NCBI GenBank assembly: GCA_003116995.1
Contig: BDSL01000031.1
Coordinates: 738,501 to 802,500, forward strand
Source of the DNA: Yamagishiella unicocca
Lineage: Eukaryota; Chlorophyta; Chlorophyceae; Chlamydomonadales; Volvocaceae
Direction of reading: 5' to 3'
DNA length: 64,000 nucleotides
Every line of letters begins with the position of its first letter. Position 1 is the first letter of the stretch. Positions 21,370 through 34,700 of the stretch are shown here, piece after piece. The position numbers were made by a program, and so were the translations under genes. The notes under the pieces are model-generated. The model was given only the letters and a program-made list of their open reading frames with translations. It ran no database searches and was not told where the DNA came from.

Positions 21370-24300
21370 ATGGATCCCACGAAGGTGCGTAAAAATGGAG
21401 CGTGTCACGCGCACTGCCGCAATTAAGGAATTGCCAAGTAATGAATGGTGTCGGAGAAACTGAACGACGGCTAAAATCCTTCCTGACACACGTGAACCAC
21501 GAAGAGCCACGCCAGCATTCCCTAGTCTTCCGCTGTTTGTTGCAGCCGTCATCTGCAGAACTCCATGGCAGCAGGCTTCAGCTCTAACCGTAATGATTAG
21601 GCCATCTTGTGATGACATCGCCGCAGCCACAAGTGCAGAAAGGCGACCGTAGCCGCGTCGTCGTTCCATCCTCGCGCTTCTTATTCCTCAGAGGCGCTGC
21701 ATGTCCCTAGGCCAGGCGTATGCCTGAGGTTAGTGCTAACCACAGCGCCCGGCTTCGACGCTCTAACTCAGCCTCCCTCGTTTCCCCTCTACCCCCAGGT
21801 GCGCCCCAGCTCCTCGTTCAACACGCCGCACTGGACGACCAACAGCGGCGCCCCGGTATGGAACAACAACAGTTCGATGACGGTGGGGCCGCGCGGGCCC
21901 ATCCTCCTTGAGGTGAGCGCGGAAGCGGGTTGGAGGCGGAGGCGGGTTGGAGGCGGAGGCGGGTTGGAGGCGGAGGCGGGTTGGAGGCGGAGGCGGGTTG
22001 GAGGCGGCCAGTGTTGGAGGCGGCCAGTGTTGGAGGCGACCAGGGTTGGAGGCGGTCCCACTGTACCTCCCATCCCGTCCTAGCTCCGTCAACATAAGTC
22101 CAAAGCCCATCCCCTCTCCAATGTACGACACGCGGACATGCGCCTCACTTCCATGCCGCCTCACATACCGCTGCCACCTCACTCCCCCTCTTGAGGCTCG
22201 TCCCGTGACGCCGTTTGGAAGGGCACGACTTAGTTGCCGTGTTTGGAGCCCATTCTGCCCCCCTTGCTTGTGCCGCTACCTCTGCGGCAGAGGCCGCTGA
22301 TCCCCTTCTGACCCCGTGCTGCCGTCTCTCGTGCCTGACTCCGCCGCCCCACCTGCCGTCTCTCGTGCCTGACTCCGCCGCCCCCACCTGCCGTCTCTCG
22401 TGCCTGACTCCGCCGCCCCCACCTGCCGTCTCTCGTGCCTGACTCCGCCGCCCCCACCTGCCGCCCCACCTGCCGTCTCTCGTGCCTGACTCCGCCGCCC
22501 CCACCTGCCGTCTCTCGTGCCTGACTCCGCCGCCCCACCTGCCGTCTCTCGTGCCTGACTCCGCCGCCCCCACCTGCCGTCTCTCGTGCCTGACTCCGCC
22601 GCCCCCACCTGCCGCCCCACCTGCCGTCTCTCGTGCCTGACTCCGCCGCCCCCACCTGCCGTCTCTCGTGCCTGACTCCGCCGCCCCACCTGCCGTCTCT
22701 CGTGCCTGACTCCGCCGCCCCCACCTGCCGTCTCTCGTGCCTGACTCCGCCGCCCCACCTGCCGTCTCTCGTGCCTGACTCCGCCGCCCCCACCTGCCGT
22801 CTCTCGTGCCTGACTCCGCCGCCCCACCTGCCGTCTCTCGTGCCTGACTCCGCCGCCCCCACCTGCCGTCTCTCGTTCCTGACTCCGCCGCCCCACCTGC
22901 CGTCTCTCGTGCCTGACTCCGCCGCCCCCACCTGCCGTCTCTCGTGCCTGACTCCGCCGCCCCACCTGCCGTCTCTCGTGCCTGACTCCGCCGCCCCCAC
23001 CTGCCGTCTCTCGTGCCTGACTCCGCCGCCCCACCTGCCGCCCCACCTGCCCCCCGCCCTCCAGGACTACCACCTCATTGAGAAGCTGGCGCAGTTTGAC
23101 CGGGAGCGCATTCCAGAGCGTGTCGTACACGCCCGGGGTGCCGCGGCCAAGGGTTTCTTCGAGGTGTGTGGACGCGTGTGTGTGCCTTGTGGTGGTGTTG
23201 CGTCTCTGTGTGTGCCTTGCGCTTGGCGTTGCATCTCTGTGTGTGCCTTGTGTGCCTTGTGGTGGTGTTGCGTCTCTGTGTGTGACCTCCAGCCTAGCTG
23301 TCGGGATAGGGCACTGTCGTGTAAGGGTGCTGGTGGTTAGGAGGGGAGGAGCCATGGCGGGACGGAAGCCTGGGGTTACGATACCGCGCATGGCTGTGAC
23401 GAAGCACCCTGACGTAAACTTGTCGCATAGGCGGTTGCATTGGGACGTGTCGTCAGGGGGCATGAGTGCTGAGCCCATCACCTGCACCCGGCCCCGCCTC
23501 CTCACCGCCTACCCTTACCGCCCACCCACCCACCCCGGCCTCCTACCCTTGCCGCCTACCTCCCCCCGTGCAGGTGACCCACGACATCTCGCACCTCACC
23601 GCCGCCGACTTCCTCCGCGCCCCCGGGGTGCAGACCCCCCTCATCGTGCGCTTCTCGACGGTGGTGCACGAGCGGGGCTCCCCGGAGACGCTGCGCGACC
23701 CCCGCGGCTTCGCAGTCAAGTTCTACACCCGCGAGGGCAACTTCGACATGGTCGGAAACAACATGCCGGTGAGGGCGGGGGACGGAAGGGGGCGGTGAGG
23801 GGGGGGGAGACGGAAGGGGGCGGTGAGGGGGGGGGAGACGGAAGGGGGCGGTGAGGGGGGGGGAGACGGAAGGGGGCGGTGAGGGGCCGACGTGGGCGTC
23901 ATCGTAGGGGCCAGGCGTCGACGTGGACGCGTCTTGCGCCGCGCGCACGGCATCCGGCGTGTTGTCGCTTCCTAGGCACCGTTAACCAACCCTTCCCAAC
24001 CGTCAACCAACCCATCCCAACCTTCGACCAACCCTTCCCGACCTTCGACCAACCCTCCCCCTCCAGCATGCATCCCCAAACGTCGTTTTTGTCATAAAAC
24101 GAGTTTCGACGCGTGCTTCCATCGCAGCCCTCTTCATTCCCTGCCTGCTCTCGCCCTCGCCCTGCCGCGGCCCCCCAGGTGTTTTTCATCCGCGACGGCA
24201 TGAAGTTCCCGGACATGGTCCACGCCTTCAAGCCCAACCCCAAGTCGCACATGCAGGAGGCCTGGCGCATCATGGACTTCCTGTCGCACCACCCGGAGTC

Positions 24301-27300
24301 GGCGCACATGGTGGGCGGGGGGGGCTCATGCGTGTGCGTGTGCGGAGTTGCCATTTCAGGTTTAACAAACCTGTTAAGATTAATGATTAAGGTTAAGGTT
24401 AACATTTAGAACGGATGGGCCGTGTGCTGCGGAGCGAACGTCATAAGTGTTCTGTGTACTGAGGGGCATTGGACTGGGTGCGATTGGTTCGATTAAGTGG
24501 TGGACATTGAAAATGACGTAGGATCTGAGTGGCTGGGTAGATGGAGGATTGTAGGGACGCAGACGATGGCCGGACGGGGCCGCATCCCTTGCCCGCCGGA
24601 TAGGCTAGAGCTGGAGCTCCCAGCGCCTCCCACCTTCCCACCACCCTCCCCGACCCCTCCCCCCCCACCCCGCAGCTGACCTTCCTGCTGGACGACGCCG
24701 GCATCCCGCTCAACTACCGCCACATGCCCGGGTTCGGTGTGCACACCTTCAAGCTGATCAACAAGGCGGGGCGGGAGACGTACGTCAAGTTCCACTGGGT
24801 GCCCAAGTGCGGTGAGGCGGGGGGCGAGAGGGGGAAGGGGGGGGGTGATTGGGGGGGAGGGGGGGAGCTCGCTGGTAGGCACTGCTGTGAATGTGTTTGC
24901 CGCTTTTGGAGTGTGGTGTGTACAGCAGGGACGTCAAAGCTGGGTGCCTGAGAGTCATTGAATGAAAGCCACCGTGCCTGGGTGCCCCGCGCGTCTTGTC
25001 GCCTCACCCGCTCCCTCACCCGCTCCCTCACCCTCTCCCTCACCCGCTCCCTCCCTCACCCGCTCCCTCCCTCACCCGCTCCCTCCCTCACCCCCTTACC
25101 CCCCACTAGGTGAGAAGTACTTGTTGGACGACGAGGCCGTCATGGTGGGCGGGGCCAACCACAGCCACGCCACCAAGGACCTGTACGACGCCATTGCGGC
25201 GGGTAGGTGGGCAGTCGGACCCGCCAGGGAGGTGGGGAGGTAGCAGTGGCGAGGAGAGGAAAGGAAAGGAGGGGAGAGGGGAACAGCAGCCCTTGCCCTG
25301 CGAGGCAACTTCAGCCGCGACAGTTGGTGACCGTTTCTGGGCAAACGAGCGCACCCTGGGACATTCTGTGGCCCGCCATGTATGATCAGGTCAAAACGAG
25401 GAAACAGAGATAGTCGCCACAGGGGAAGCTACTGTGTCATGTTACGAAATGCTCATGAGCACAAATGAACCCCCTTTGGTGAATTCCGTTTTGCGAACTC
25501 CGCTTCCATGATCCCACAGGCGATTACCCCGAGTGGACGCTCCTGATCCAAACCATGGACCCCGCGGATGAGGAGAAGTGAGCAACCGGGGGCGGTTGGC
25601 GGTTGCGGTTGGCGGCTCTTGGATGTTTGGGAACTTGCCCGGGGGCGTCCTGCTGCTCCTCGAACCCTCCTCCGAACTCTTTTCGTTCCTTCTCCTCACC
25701 CTCAATTCCTCTCTCCCTCGTCCAGGTTCGACTTCGACCCCCTGGATGTGACCAAGACCTGGCCCGAGTCGCTCTTCCCCATGCAGCCGGTGGGCCGCAT
25801 GGTGCTCAACCGCAACGTGGACAACTTCTTCAACGACAACGAACAGGTGGCCTTCTGCCCAGCCATCATCGTGCCCGGTGAGCCGCAGGGGGAATAGAAC
25901 ACTAGGTGGGGAGACCCGAGTTGGTTGGTGCAGTTGCGTAGGGCCCGGGGGCGGGGGGGCGGGTACGGGATTGCGTTCTTTGCACGCATCTCCAAACGTC
26001 TGTCCTAATCGGTTTTCCTTTCTTACACGGGTTTAATTTCTTACAACCTACCCGTCCCGCCCGCCCATGCAGGTATCGGCTACAGCGACGATAAGCTGCT
26101 CCAGACCCGCATCTTCTCCTATGCTGACACCCAGCGGCACCGGCTGGGGCCCAACTACCTGCTGCTGCCCGTGAACGCCCCCCGGGGCCCGCACCACAAC
26201 AACCACCACGACGGGTTCATGAACTTCATGCACCGGGACGAGGAGATCAACTACTTCCCGTCCAGGTGGGTGGGCCGGTGGGTCGGTCCCACTGCCCGAG
26301 CTGCGACGGCAAGCGGCAGCAGCCAAGCAGCCAACGAGTTGGCCACGCTCGTCCCATCCTCGCCTGCTGCCGTACTAATCCCACGCCATCCAGGACCCTC
26401 CCGTCCACACCCACGCACACACCCACGTGTGGCCCAAACTGACCTGGCAGGTTCGACCCGGTCCGCAACTCCGAGCGGGTGGCTGCGGTGTCCTCTGCGC
26501 CGCTGTCGGGCCGCCGCGAGAAGGTGGTGATCGCTAAAGAGAACAACTTCATGCAGGTGGGTGGGGGTACAAGTAGAGAACCGGTAACGCGACTGGGGGT
26601 GGGGTTACAAGTAGAGAACCGGTAACGCGACTGGGGGTGGGGTTGGGGGGGCTACGTTGGGTGAGCGCTGACGAGCTGTGTCGCGGTGACCTCACTTGAT
26701 GGCGGGGGGGGGACAACAGTGGCCAGGTCAGTCAGCTGGGATCGCGCAGGGCAGCCAGCCAGCGTGGGACAGCAGGAGTGTCTGGTCCCTCGCCCTGCCA
26801 CTGCCGTACGCTGCCCCCATCTTACCCGCCCTCCCGCCCCGCCAGGCTGGTGCAAGGTGGCGGGCATTCGACCCCTCCCGCCAGGAGCGGTTCGTGGTGC
26901 GGGTGGCGGACATGCTGGCGGACCCGCGGTGCACCCAGGTGGGCGACTCCCCCGCCGACTAGTTTCTACCCTCCGTTTCGTATGTCGTATATCGTATGTC
27001 GTGTAACCGGGTCTACTCGCGATCCCCCCTCTCCCCTCCAACGGTTGTCTCGCCACCCCCCCTCTCCCCTCCAACGGTTGTCTCGCCACCCCCCCCCCTT
27101 CGCTCTTCAGGAGATTCGCCGCATCTGGGTGGGCTACTGGTCTCAGTCGGACCCGCAGTTGGGCTCCCGCATCGCCGCCAAGCTGCAGGTGGGTGGGTGG
27201 AGGGGGCTGGACGGTTGGGAGAACAGGAGTACGGCAGGAGGGGAGGGCTGGTTGGGAGGGGCGAAGGTCCAGCAGCTCGTCTGAAGCGGCACTGAGCGGT

Positions 27301-27473
27301 TATGCGTTTGTGGAGTTGACCGTTTGTGGAGTTGACCGTTTGTGGAGTTGACCGCATTCATGGCACTGTCGTGACGTGGCTCGGTGATGCAGCCGCGGCA
27401 GCTTCCACCGCATATGCAAAGTAACTAACTAACCGCGAACGACCCAATATTGCAGGGCCGCGGCTGCCTGTGA
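21370..27473 (+). CDS. CAT: Haem catalase (monofunctional, plant/animal type)
   Basis: Exons 21370-21384, 21799-21912, 23065-23163, 23574-23768, 24179-24310, 24676-24811, 25110-25202, 25520-25577, 25726-25877, 26073-26265, 26451-26556, 26846-26938, 27111-27188, 27456-27473; 493 aa, close to the usual 492. It breaks down hydrogen peroxide to water and oxygen, normally in peroxisomes or microbodies. Distal haem residues are His65 (VVHARG) and Asn138 (MVGNNMP); the proximal haem ligand is Tyr348 ([14 protein letters not shown]). Exon 1 is a 15-bp micro-exon (MDPTK, the classic catalase start) and the last exon encodes only GRGCL and stop, so both ends depend on splicing. Exon 7 uses a TAG acceptor. 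The C-terminus lacks a canonical SKL. Intron 2 holds a large 33/34-bp array. This is a single, intact gene. Confidence 0.93.
21925..22050. repeat. Short tandem repeats at the start of catalase intron 2
   Basis: Five copies of a 17-bp unit (GCGGGTTGGAGGCGGAG) start within 15 bp of the donor. They are followed by two to three copies of a related GTTGGAGGCGGCCA unit. Confidence 0.9.
22319..23060. repeat. 33/34-bp minisatellite, about 22 copies, catalase intron 2
   Basis: Units contain CTGCCGTCTCTCGTGCCTGA and CTCCGCCGCCCC(C)AC. Copies alternate between 33 and 34 bp and some carry an extra CTGCCGCCCCAC, giving a higher-order pattern. The array runs up to the pyrimidine tract of the acceptor at 23064. 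Confidence 0.95.
23773..23885. repeat. Tandem G-rich repeat after catalase exon 4 donor
   Basis: Four copies of about 27 bp built on GACGGAAGGGGGCGGTGAGG plus a G run, starting at the exon 4 donor. Each copy repeats a GGTGAGG donor-like motif. Confidence 0.85.
25985..26035 (+). repeat. Intron-end module family A (diverged), sense, catalase intron 9
   Basis: CATCTCCAAACGTCTGTCCT, AATCGGTTTTCC and ACACGGGTTT are recognisable, 40 bp before the acceptor at 26072. A shorter fragment sits in intron 4 (24065-24090). Confidence 0.65.
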
Positions 27474-28114
27474 GCTGCTACGAGGCAGGAGGGACAGGAG
27501 TGTCGGCTGGGCCGTCGAGGTGCAGTGCCGGGGACGTCGGGGCTGGATGGCGCCTGCGTACCACAGCCGCTGCTGGGGGATATTGCGAAGGACGAACGTC
27601 GCGAGGCTGGTGCACAACCTAAGGAGCCGCAAACATGGGGCTCTGCGTAGGCTGGATGGTTTGTGTAGGTATGCGTGCCTGCGGCCGACGCTGGGCGGCT
27701 GCATCTGTTTGTGCCCTAGGCGCCTGGATTTTGTTTTCTTCCTTGTGTGTCCATGGCGTTCCGATGACGCGGAGGAGGCGGGTGGTGTGTGGCGGTGGTG
27801 ACGACACGTCATGCTGGGAGCCGTGGTCACCTGCAGCTTGCGCTTCGGTAACCGGGGTCGTTAGTACACAACATACAACACCAGTAGGTGTGAAGGTCTC
27901 CGTCTGTTTCCTGGGAGAGCTGCTCCCTTTCTCTCGGTGACGGGTGCGTGAAGGCGGTGACGGGTGAGGGAAGACGCGGTGCACGGACTGCCCCATGGCG
28001 CCGCAACATGAATAGATAGCTGCATTCATGCTAATGTTGGGGTGCCGCAACCTCTTTTCCGTGTCAGGACTGCAAGGCATCGATAGCCATACTAATTTGG
28101 GGTACACGTTTTCC

Positions 28115-28119
28115 TGTAA
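28115..28119 (+). terminator. TGTAA signal, candidate 3' end of catalase
   Basis: TGTAA about 640 nt after the catalase stop. The convergent glycosyltransferase gene has its own candidate signal at 28205-28209, so the two 3' ends would lie about 90 bp apart. Confidence 0.35.
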
Positions 28120-28204
28120 ATGCAGTTGATCCTTCTTGAAAACCCTGGCCACGCAGGGTTCGTAATGCCGCGTTATGCCAGGCGAGATGGAGGGGGGCCG
28201 CCAT

Positions 28205-28209
28205 TTACA
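28205..28209 (-). terminator. TGTAA signal (minus strand), candidate 3' end of the exostosin gene
   Basis: TTACA on the plus strand reads TGTAA on the minus strand, about 460 nt beyond the exostosin stop codon at 28670. Confidence 0.35.
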
Positions 28210-28669
28210 GCAGCGCACAAATTTAGACTCCGACAGAAGACCCCTACCTTAGTAACGTGCTAAGCTTCGTAATATGCTAGAGGCTTTCCGGGCAGTGAGG
28301 CCATTGCACTGGCCATGCTCTGCACACCCGCACACGTGCTGACGGGCGTGGGGGGCGCAAGGAAAACCCGTGTAGGAGCGTGTGCGGGGGGGCAGGGAAG
28401 ATAGCGCCACGGCTCCCAAAATCGTACAGATCCGCATGTTCGGAAAGCCTAACTCGTCCTCCTTGGTCGGTCCCGTGACTCGGGCCATCAGGGCAGCCGG
28501 CGTCTCCACGTACCTACAGTCCTACACCCCCCCTATGGCACTGAGGGCGGTCCTCCATTCGCCGGGCCTACCCCAGCCACACACAGGGCCCCCCCCCCGC
28601 AGCGCCAGCTACACTTCCCACGTCGAGTAATCGGTTCGTGTTTGCACCGTGTTTGCACCTCCCCCCCCT

Positions 28670-31600
28670 TCATCGCGTGTGCGGTATGCGCGAGTGCAGC
28701 CAGGCCATGATGGTGTTCCACGCGTCCGAGCGGGCCGGGAAGCGGGTGTATGGCTGGAAGGGGTGACCCAGCGGACCCAACCAGTCGCCTGCCTCCCCCT
28801 GCCCCTGCTTTCCCGCCCCCTCGCCACCCAGCCCCTGCGACAGCCGCTTCAACACGTCGGCGCTGGCGGCCTGGGCGGCCTCCAGGGTGGTGGCAGCCTC
28901 CACCTTGGCGGACCGGCGCTTGCCGCTGTTGATTGCGTACGCCTGCTGCAGCTGGGTACTGATCACCGGTCCGGCGGCGTAGGCGAACCTGCGGGCGGCG
29001 TGGCGGGGATCACGCAGGGAAGGGGCGCAGGTAATGCTCTGGGCACTGATGACGGAGTATCTTGGTGAATCCCATTTGAGCAGCAGGTCTTCGGGAGGTG
29101 GGGGCTGAAGAGAAAGGCTTGGAAGGTGGGCGGTGGTGGTGCTGGCGGGAAGGCCCGGCTACATGACAACGGCTGGGGGGTGCGAGGAAAACCCGTGGGG
29201 GAGGGGGGCACACGGCACCGTGCCGTAACCCAACACGTGTGTGGGGGCGACTGGTATCCGCAGTTTGGCTGTTGGGGCGGATGGTGGGTCCGCAGGTGAG
29301 GGACGGAGCCTCACTCACTACTTGCGCCTTATGCCCCCCAGCCACCCGGCCGAACTCCCCCGCCGCGTTCAGGCACCTCTCCCCCCTGTGCCCCCCCCCC
29401 ACGGCGTGGGGGACCCCCCTCGCACCGCTGCCACACGACTGCCAGACGCCGCTGCATGCGCTCCACCTGCTCGGGGGAGAAGGCCAGCAGGACCTGCGCG
29501 TGGGGTGGGGTGAGGGAGGGGGTTACAGAAAAGAACCAGTTACTCGACATGGGAAGTGTAGCTGGTACACGGTCTTCGGGTGAGGAAAGGGGGGTGCGGT
29601 GACGGACTGGGTAGCCGGGACGCCCTCAGGCAGGGGGGCCCGCCCTCGCGGGATTAGCGGGAGGGGCGAGTGCGGCCGCTCACGACTGCTGCCTGCACCC
29701 GGGGTGAGTCAGCAGCCATGCTGTCTGGAGGTCAGCTGGCACCGAGCTGAGGTAGTGGGGGAGGGCCGAAGAAGGTGACGCGGGGGCAACCGCTTTCCCC
29801 GGCCTCCGGCAAGCAGGCACCTTCCTCACCCTCCCAACACTACGGGTCTTCCTCGAACCCAACACTACGGAGGGTATTGGTATTGTCACCACACACACAC
29901 GGGCACTGCGGAACGTGGGTCCATGCCCCGGCCCTTCCTGCCTCCTCGCCACTCTCCCCTCTCTCCAGCAGCCCCCGCACCTCCGGCAGGTTCTCGTTGA
30001 CCGCCTCCTCCCGCAGCCGCACGGCGAAGGCGTCCCACTCCAGAATGCTCTCGAAGGGGGCGTGCACGCCGTCCATGATCTGACGCCCGGGCCGGGTTGG
30101 GGTGGTATGGGGCGGGGTCCCAGAAACGCGTGTTTGGCACATGTGCTGTATGGAGTAGGGAGGTAGATGGCTCGGAAACCAGGGGCGAGTGTAAGCGGTG
30201 TGCGTGTGCATGATTAAGCAATGAGCCCAGGGCCGGTGCGTGCGTGCCGCCTTCCCCCGCTCCACCACCACCACCACCACCACCACCACCACCAGCCGAC
30301 CCACCACCAGCCGACCCACCACGAGCGGAATGCAGCCGTGCAGGATAGCATCCTCTGCTCGGGCACTCCAGCCGTCACCTAGGGAACGGAAAGGCGGGCG
30401 GGCAGCAGCGGGGCAGGTGAGTGGGTTGTGGTTCATAACGGGAGGGGTTGCGCGCACGACTGAGGCGGGGGCCCGGTCCCGGTAGTGCAGGCACGAGGGG
30501 ACGTAGGGCCCTGTCCCGGTAGTGCAGGCACGAGGGGGCGTAGGGCCCTGGCTCGCTCATGTTTTGAGTCTGTGACCGCCTAAAGCCGAGTGCGCGGGAG
30601 GAGTCCATGCACGCGGCGGGCTCGATGCCAGCTGCTGCCGCCTCCGCCCCCTCCCACGATGATGCAGCTGCTGCCGCCTACCCCTGCCGCGGCCCCCTTC
30701 CTCGAACCTCCCACGCACATCCACCCACCCGGCACCACCAAACAGAACTTGGACCTGGCCAGGTGCTCCGAGTAGCCTCCGGAGATCTGACGCCCGACAG
30801 GGTGGGGTTTCCAGGAAGGCCCGTGGATGCCCGAAAAAAACCGTTTAGAACAGACGTTTCGAGATGTGGGTGGGGTTGGGGTGGCGAGTAGACCCGGTTA
30901 CACGATATATCCGACAGGGCGGGGTTTCGAGGAAGACCCGTGGATGCCCGAAAAAAGCCGTTTAGGACAGACGTTTAGAACAGACAGGGCGGGGTGGGGT
31001 GGAGGCTGGCAGATGGTGATGGGGGTAAAAGTGGGGGGCGGAGGGGTGGGTAGGCGCACGAAGGCGGGCTGCTGAGGGAATAGCTGATGGGTGCGTTAGC
31101 CCTTGCTGGGCAGCAGCACGTGTATCAACTACTACAACTTCAGTTGTGCCGTCGCCAGGGCACCGCCCCAACCACCAACCGTCAACCGCAACCCCCCTGC
31201 CCCCGCACTCGCCTGCCACGACTCGCCGATGAACACGCGGTACCGCTCGTCCCACTTGTGCTGGTAGGCCAGCCTGGGGGGGGAGGGTGTGGGAGGGATG
31301 GGGGGGCTGGGTGGATGGGGTGGCGTGCAGCAGCGTCCATTTATTGGGAGACGAGGGCGATGGACGTGATGTCACCTCCTGATGGTGTCCATTGAGGTGC
31401 CAGGGGCTTGTTGAGGGTCCCCACACCAAAACACACACACGCATACCCTGCCATTTTACCTTTAAATTGTCACACCCTCCCCTGCGTCTCCACGACGCCC
31501 CCCCCCCGCCCTCTCGCTACCCCCCCCGCCTGCTGCTCACTTGGCGAGGCGCTGCCGTATCCCCCGGCTGTACCAGTGTGCCCTCCAGGGCCCTGTGTCG

Positions 31601-31737
31601 CCCCGCAGGTACAGCAGGATGTCCCGCTCCAGGGGAGGCGCGCCCACCAGCGGGGACTCCATGAAGTGGCTGGCGGGCTTGAGCGAGGGGATGATCAGGT
31701 CCTGTACGGCGCCAGGAAGCAGGGCACGTGGTTGCGG

Positions 31738-31770
<33 letters not shown>

Positions 31771-34700
31771 GCTAGAAGACCCGGTTGTTAAGACATTAAG
31801 TGGGTACTGCGAGGAAAACCCGTGACGTAAGGGGCGGCGGCATAAGAACCGGTTACGCGACAAGGATAGGGTAGCTGGCGCATTGTCTTCGGACCCCTAT
31901 TCTAGGGAGTTGGGGCCGGCAGGTGCAGTAGCGCAGGGCTGGTGTGGTGTGGAGGGCAGGGCGGTGGTGGCCGTGTGTACTCGGCAGGCGGAGGGCTGTA
32001 AGACGCTGGCTGAGCCACAGAGGTGGCGGTGACGACGGGAGGCGGACCGGAGCGCGGGGCAGGTGGTGGCGGTGAGGCAGCCGCAAGCGTCCCGCCAGAT
32101 CCCCCCCTGCGAGCTGATCAACACTGCGCCTCTCCTTCCAATGAATGATCAAACAAGCAAAGATCAAACAAGCAAAGATCAAACAAGCAAAGATCAAACA
32201 AGCAAAGCTCCCAGTAGGGCTGAGGCGGCGGCACCACCGCCCCCACCGCGTGGCTTCCCTCCTCCGCTACCTGCCCCACTGCCCCGCTGCCCGGCCCCCG
32301 TACCCGGCTGCCCGGCTGCCACCCCCCCCCCCGCACCTTGCCCGGGGTGTAGCAAGGGTGGCCGTCGTACACGGCGCGCCAGTCGCCCTCAACGTACGGC
32401 GGCCAGGGCTCCAGGGGCGACGAGTAGTTGTCGTACCCCCATGCCGTACCGCTCACATGCACTTCATCCATGCGCCCCCAGTGGCTCAGTACGATGGACG
32501 TGTTGTACACCTCTGCGCGGGGTGCGTGTGTGTGTGTGTATGTGTATGTGGGGGGGGGGCGCATTAAAACTTGTTACATGACATGGGCAGGATAGCTTGC
32601 GCATTGCCTTCATGAGTGTGTATCTGTGGAGCAACCCGGGCTTAGGAGCGGGACGGACCAATAGAGGCAGCAGGCGCCCCAGCTTCTTCCGCCTGCCTGC
32701 CGCTCTCTGGTGCCCCACCCTACCCCACGCCACGCAACCCCCTCTTTTCCACCATTGACGGTGGCCGTCAACACGGCCGCATGTTCCGAGCCTGGTCCCC
32801 TTCCGCTGCCTCGCCCTCCCAGCACCCCCTGGGCCCCCCTGGTGCGCCCACCCACCCACCCACCTACCCACGGGATTTCCTCGCAACCTACCCACCCACC
32901 CACCGACCCCCTCATCGACCCCACGCCCCTTTTTCGCAACCCAGCCACCCACCCGTGGGCATCCAGCAGCCCCCCTCATCGTTGAGCATCATCCAGATGT
33001 GGTCCCGGCCCCCCCGGCGGTCCCAGAAGGGGTAGTTCTTTTGGATCCAGCGCTTGGCCTCCAGATACATGGAGGAGCCCTGGTAGGCGCGGGAGTGGGC
33101 TGCGGCAGGGGGGGTGGGGTTTCGAGGAAGACCCGTGGATGAGAGAAAAACCGTTTAGGGAGGTGGGATGGGGCGGGAGGGTGGGGCGGGAGGGGCGGGG
33201 GATCAAGGCTTTAGCAGGAGGAGCGTCATGCAGTGGGCCGCAAGGTGGGTCAGCTGCGCCAATGCAGTGCACCCTCCCTGCCCTCCCCTCCCTGGCCCCC
33301 CCTGCCCTCCCTGCCCCACCTGCTGGCATTCCGAACCAGGGGTGGTCCGCCCAGCCCAGCACCGGCCACAGGTAGCAGGTCAGCTGCACGGGCACGAAGA
33401 AGAAGTCCGCCTCCTCCGGGTCGAACGTCCTGCGCCGGGGTGGGCGAGCAACCCGTTCACACGATAAGAGAGCAACGGAGAAGACAGGGTAGGAAGCGCG
33501 TACAGCGGCATGGGAGCTGCGTTCGATGATGCATCGACGAACATGCCCGGCCCGTCCTCACTGCCGGCCTGTCCTCACTGCCCGTCCTCACCGCCCAGTG
33601 CGCTGCTCCCTCCCTCCCTTTCCCCCTCCCTCCAACCGCAACCCGCAGCAGAAGACCCCACTCCTACCTCCCTCCGCCGACCATGCGCCAACTGTCCTGT
33701 CCTTTTGCGTCAACGGTTTTCACGCCACTCCTCCCTCCCCTCGGCGGACCCCCCCCCTCCTCCCCACCACGGGTTTCCCTCGAACTCCTCCCCACCTGTG
33801 CTGGCTGACGGACAGCATCTCTATCCAGTAGGTCTCCAGCGCATATACGTAGTTGTTGTACATGGTCTCGTTGGACGTGCCGAACAGCCGGTAGGCACAC
33901 GCGGAGCTGGGGGGGGGGAGAAGACCCGGGGGGGGGAACGAGGGGTTTCGAGGAAGACCCGTGGATGCGATGAAAACCGTTTAGCAGAGACGTTTCGAGA
34001 TGCATTGGGGGGGGGGGGGTAAAGAGAATCCGGGGGGGGACGAGGGGGGGGAGAAGACCCGGGAGGGCGGGGGGGAGGGGGCGAATCAGGGGCGTCACAG
34101 CGGGTGCTCAGGGCCGCAGGGAAAGACCCTCCTCCCCCTCCGCCTCCCTGCCCTCGCAACCGACCCACCGCGCGATCCTGTACTGCATCATCTTGGTGTT
34201 GAAGAGGGGATCTGTGTCGTACACGTAGATGAGCGGCCGGCGGCGGCTGGGCTGGGGCGGCGGGTCCTGCGAGTACGGCGGCAGGGTACGGCGGCAGAGG
34301 GCGGACGGGTGGAAGGGGTCGTTAACCGCTTTGCCCGCCACCATGACATGACACTAACTGACAAGACACTAACTGACATGACACTAACTGACATGACACT
34401 AACTGACATGGCACTAACTGGCATGGCACTAACTGACATGGCACGACGTCGCACTTCAGGACAGGGCGTCTGCTTGCACTCAGCGGGGTCCCGCTCCGAA
34501 GCCAGCTGCTCTTTCTCGCGTATTGCTTGCGTCCTCCTCTCTAACACCTACCATACCGCCCATCCATGGTGCCGTACACCCGCCGTACCCCCGGTTGCCC
34601 CCGGTTGCGGCTCATGGGTATGGTTTCCTGTCTGCCCCCGTACCACCCCCGGGGTGTCTAACTCCCGGGGTGTCTAACCCCCGCGGTGTCTAACCCCCGG

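Noticed and set aside
22276..23505. 409-codon minus-strand ORF with repeated [16 protein letters not shown]
   Set aside because: Translation of the catalase intron 2 minisatellite on the wrong strand; the flanking catalase exons are clearly on the plus strand.
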